A stretch of 17,693 nucleotides of DNA from Phycisphaerales bacterium (lineage in GTDB: Bacteria > Planctomycetota > Phycisphaerae > Phycisphaerales > UBA1924). Under the pieces are notes generated by a model. That model worked only from the letters and a program-made list of their open reading frames with translations. It ran no database searches and was not told where the DNA came from. A program made the translations under genes and the position numbers. The stretch spans positions 1 through 17,693 of the forward strand of contig JAESSR010000227.1 in the NCBI GenBank assembly GCA_016764015.1, read 5' to 3'. How positions within the stretch are numbered: position 1 is the stretch's first letter; each line of letters starts with the position of its first letter. Shown one piece after another: positions 16,012 through 17,693 of this stretch.

Positions 16012-16032
16012 AAAAACCCCGTCGGAACGGGG
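16012..16032 (-). terminator. Intrinsic terminator downstream of the VPxPPAA remnant
   Basis: On the minus strand CCCCG-TTCCGA-CGGGG (16032-16017) is followed by TTTTT (16016-16012) and then A and TTTTT again. It lies 28 bp after the stop of the short minus-strand gene at 16060 and just before the sulfotransferase start, insulating the two. Confidence 0.82.
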
Positions 16033-16059
16033 CTCAAAGCGGAGGGTTTGACTGGAGAC

Positions 16060-16287
16060 TTACGAGCGAAATCGACGCTTCATAGCCATGCAACCAAGTA
16101 GCCAGGGACCCGCAAAGGCGGCCGGTGGGAACGGAACGAGGACAATGTTGTTGCCGAGGGTGATTGTTGATGCGGTGGAGATATCGCTTCTAGGGGTGCA
16201 AGAGAATCGGTAGGAAACCATGGGCTCGAAAGTGAGCCCCTTGGATCCGGACATGGATTTATAACCTGAAAGATCATGACCTGCCAC
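16060..16287 (-). pseudogene. C-terminal remnant of a PEP-CTERM-like exported protein
   Basis: The last 28 of 75 residues form a sorting-signal-like tail: VPFPPAAFAGPWLLGCMAM followed by KRRFRS. That is a short Pro motif, one membrane helix and a basic end, the layout of PEP-CTERM/VPxPA-CTERM proteins of planctomycetes, which are cut and anchored by an exosortase. The start is a GTG at 16287 without signal peptide or SD; the frame stays open to a TGA at 16318-16320. Genuine members are longer and have an N-terminal export signal, so this is probably the end of a gene broken by frameshift or deletion. A proper terminator still follows. A real short gene cannot be excluded. Confidence 0.45.
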
Positions 16288-16317
16288 CCAGAAACTAGTC
16301 CGTTTTTCCCCGTGGGC

Positions 16318-16574
16318 TCACGAAAATTGTGCGCAAATTAGGCTGGTCTAGCCCCTGTTTTCAGTTGACTAGCATAAAGACTCCTGTGATTTTGATGAAA
16401 GATTGGGTAGTTGTATCATCAGCTTTTGGGGATACTCGTTGTCGGTTGGCAAAAAAGAAAAGGCAACAGGGAGCCAGGTTTAATGAATAATTCTGGATAT
16501 CAGAGAGTTTCCTGCTAGGACAGCAATAAGCTCCGATTGACATACGGCCCTTTAAGAGTTAGACTCACACTGAA
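16318..16574. other. Gene-poor, AT-richer stretch
   Basis: No supported gene. The base composition falls compared with both flanks. A 60-residue minus frame (16361-16543) has no SD, no recognisable motif and unusual residue use. The promoter for the cysteine-rich gene at 16575 should lie at the right end, but I see no clear boxes. It may contain decayed upstream parts of the VPxPPAA gene. Confidence 0.4.
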
Positions 16575-17003
16575 ATGATGCGAACACTGACCATCTTGAT
16601 TCTTTTACTTGCGGGACTTCCGCGAGTTGATATCGGGATGTTCGATTCATCGGCTGGGCACGATTGCACTGAGATGGTGTGCCAACAACCGGTTATCACA
16701 CCTTCGGGGTGCTGCGAGGAACCGGCTCCTGTCGTAGATATGGACGAGTATTGTCCGATGTCAGGCGGTGAATGTCGTTGTGGTGTCACCCCTGATGATG
16801 ATCGCACACCGACACCCAAGGCGCCGTTCCAAAGAAGCGACACGCACTTTACGCTCGGGCTCTTCGATTCGTCGGCTGAAGTTCCTCGTTTGGATACATC
16901 CGCTGACATCGAACATGGGGTTGCGACTGACCTCTTTGATGGACTCGCGTCACTCCGAACTCATAACGAAACACAGGCTCTCTTAGGCATCTGGCAAACA
17001 TAA
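16575..17003 (+). CDS. Small secreted cysteine-rich protein, possibly metal-binding
   Basis: 142 residues, not assigned to a family. Residues about 3-16 are hydrophobic (TLTILILLLAGLP), a signal peptide. All seven cysteines lie in the first half: C31, C36, C46-C47, C60, C67 and C69, with the end pattern CPMSGGECRC resembling a metal or disulfide site. The second half is hydrophilic without Cys. A short internal echo occurs, FDSSAGHD (23-30) and FDSSAEVP (about 97-104), also similar in DNA. ATG codons at 16575 and 16578 are both possible; no strong SD. It is followed after 89 bp by a TolC/CusC-type lipoprotein in the same direction, a placement that suggests a periplasmic helper of a metal efflux system. 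That role is inference. Confidence 0.65.
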   Translation: MMRTLTILILLLAGLPRVDIGMFDSSAGHDCTEMVCQQPVITPSGCCEEPAPVVDMDEYCPMSGGECRCGVTPDDDRTPTPKAPFQRSDTHFTLGLFDSSAEVPRLDTSADIEHGVATDLFDGLASLRTHNETQALLGIWQT

Positions 17004-17066
17004 AGCGATGAACCATAAGGGTATTGTGCGCACACACATTTGCCCACGCAGTGATTACTCGCTTTA
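17001..17066 (+). promoter_or_regulatory. Short inverted repeat in the gap before the TolC-like gene
   Basis: taaagcga (17001-17008, including the previous stop) and tcgcttta (17059-17066) are perfect 8-base complements around a 50-base loop, followed by tttt. Inside lies the palindrome gtgcgcac (17026-17033). It could be a weak attenuator or an operator; support is limited. Confidence 0.25.
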
Positions 17067-17092
17067 TTTTCCATGATATCTAGGAGATTGCT

Positions 17093-17693
17093 ATGGCTAT
17101 TCGCCAATGCATGAGCACATCGAGTGCCTTGCTGGGGATATTGGTCCTTGCCGGATGCTCGACAAGCCCATTTGATACCCCGCCATCTGAAACACAATTA
17201 GCACTCCGTCGTCTATCGATGCCCTCTGATTCAATGGAACTCGGCTCTGTCTACAGGGTAGGCGAGGATGACAGCCATCGCTCTACTACGGATATTGATT
17301 CATCACCAGAGTCCTATGTCCGGTATGCGTTGTTCCATAGCCCAACCGTTGAGCGGGCTTACCAGCAGTGGCGAGCGGCATCGGAGCGACTGCCTCAGGT
17401 AAGGGCGTTGCCCGATCCTCGGCTGAATATCGGGTTCTTTCTTGATGAAGTCGAAACGCGTGTTGGCCCGCAGCAAGCGAAGGTCGGGATTCAACAGACC
17501 TTCCCTTGGATAGGCAAGTTGCAAGACCGGGAGGATGCCGCAGCCAAGGGTGCGCTCGCAGCGTGGTATCAGTACCAAGAAGCCCAGCTTCGTGTTGTTG
17601 AACAAGTTATCAAGTCTCTCCAAGATATTGCGTACCTTGATAAAGCCATCGGAATCACCAAAGAGAACTACGCGTTGCTTCGTTCATTCGAGG
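17093..17693 (+). CDS. TolC/CusC-family outer-membrane efflux lipoprotein (3' end cut by window)
   Basis: Frame open from ATG 17093 to the right edge (200 codons visible), with a strong AGGAG at 17082-17086, six bases upstream. The N-terminus is a lipoprotein signal: hydrophobic run then LAGC with lipidated C22. From residue about 75 the text matches the outer membrane efflux family: YVRYALFHSPTVERAYQQW, ALPDPRLNIGFFLDEVETRV, GIQQTFPWIGKLQDRED, then a long helix (AAWYQYQEAQLRVVEQV) typical of the periplasmic barrel. Family members run about 400-480 residues, so less than half is seen. It should form the outer channel of an RND-type tripartite pump; CusC-like lipoproteins export Cu/Ag. The preceding Cys-rich gene supports metal efflux, but adaptor and pump genes lie beyond the window. 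Confidence 0.88.
   Translation, partial: MAIRQCMSTSSALLGILVLAGCSTSPFDTPPSETQLALRRLSMPSDSMELGSVYRVGEDDSHRSTTDIDSSPESYVRYALFHSPTVERAYQQWRAASERLPQVRALPDPRLNIGFFLDEVETRVGPQQAKVGIQQTFPWIGKLQDREDAAAKGALAAWYQYQEAQLRVVEQVIKSLQDIAYLDKAIGITKENYALLRSFE

Noticed and set aside
16361..16543. 60-residue minus-strand frame in the gene-poor stretch
   Set aside because: It has no SD, no signal or domain, and sits in low-complexity AT-richer DNA.

Overview
The window reads as two unrelated pieces of bacterial DNA joined at about 2704-2716. Bases 1 to about 2706 are AT-rich with short SD-less gene starts and a Bacteroidota-type promoter (TTG then CACCTTTG). They hold a membrane-anchored C45/choloylglycine-hydrolase-like protein, cut off by the left edge, and mazG. 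From about 2707 the DNA is clearly more GC-rich, with ordinary AGGA/AAGGA ribosome binding sites, a palindromic repeat of the cacaggcg/cgcctgtg type common in planctomycete-like genomes, a VPxPPAA C-terminal sorting signal and TPR-sulfotransferase proteins. That combination suggests Planctomycetota, probably Phycisphaerae-like. The first gene after the change, preA, lacks its N-terminal third. The simplest reading is a chimeric assembly join, not a biological one.

From 2707 to 10355 lies a reductive pyrimidine (uracil/thymine) degradation locus. A 5'-truncated preA (dihydropyrimidine dehydrogenase, catalytic half) runs on the plus strand and meets a five-gene minus-strand operon head-on across a 24-bp perfect inverted repeat. 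In transcription order the operon is a CoA-acylating (methyl)malonate-semialdehyde dehydrogenase, beta-ureidopropionase, an NCS1 nucleobase/hydantoin transporter, an AGXT2-like omega-aminotransferase and dihydropyrimidinase. Together with preA these cover uptake, reduction, ring opening, carbamoyl removal, transamination and conversion to acetyl-CoA or propionyl-CoA. Gene spacing is tight: 1-bp overlap, 9-10 bp gaps and one 36-bp gap.

From 10614 to 14300 a divergent two-gene operon encodes exported M14 (zinc carboxypeptidase-like) paralogues separated by 3 bp. The second keeps every expected active-site residue. The first has changed two of three zinc ligands (His to Asp, Glu to His), the Asn-Arg substrate motif and the catalytic Glu. 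Both carry the same pair of DxDxDG calcium-loop-like insertions inside the peptidase domain. This pair is the most unusual protein system in the window.

From 14328 to 16320 there is a two-way terminator, a 3'-half fragment of a tRNA-Gly-like gene, a TPR-sulfotransferase on the minus strand, a terminator, and the C-terminal remnant of a PEP-CTERM-like exported protein. After a gene-poor stretch (16318-16574), the right end has a small secreted cysteine-rich protein followed by a TolC/CusC-family outer-membrane lipoprotein that runs off the window, which suggests the start of a metal or drug efflux operon.
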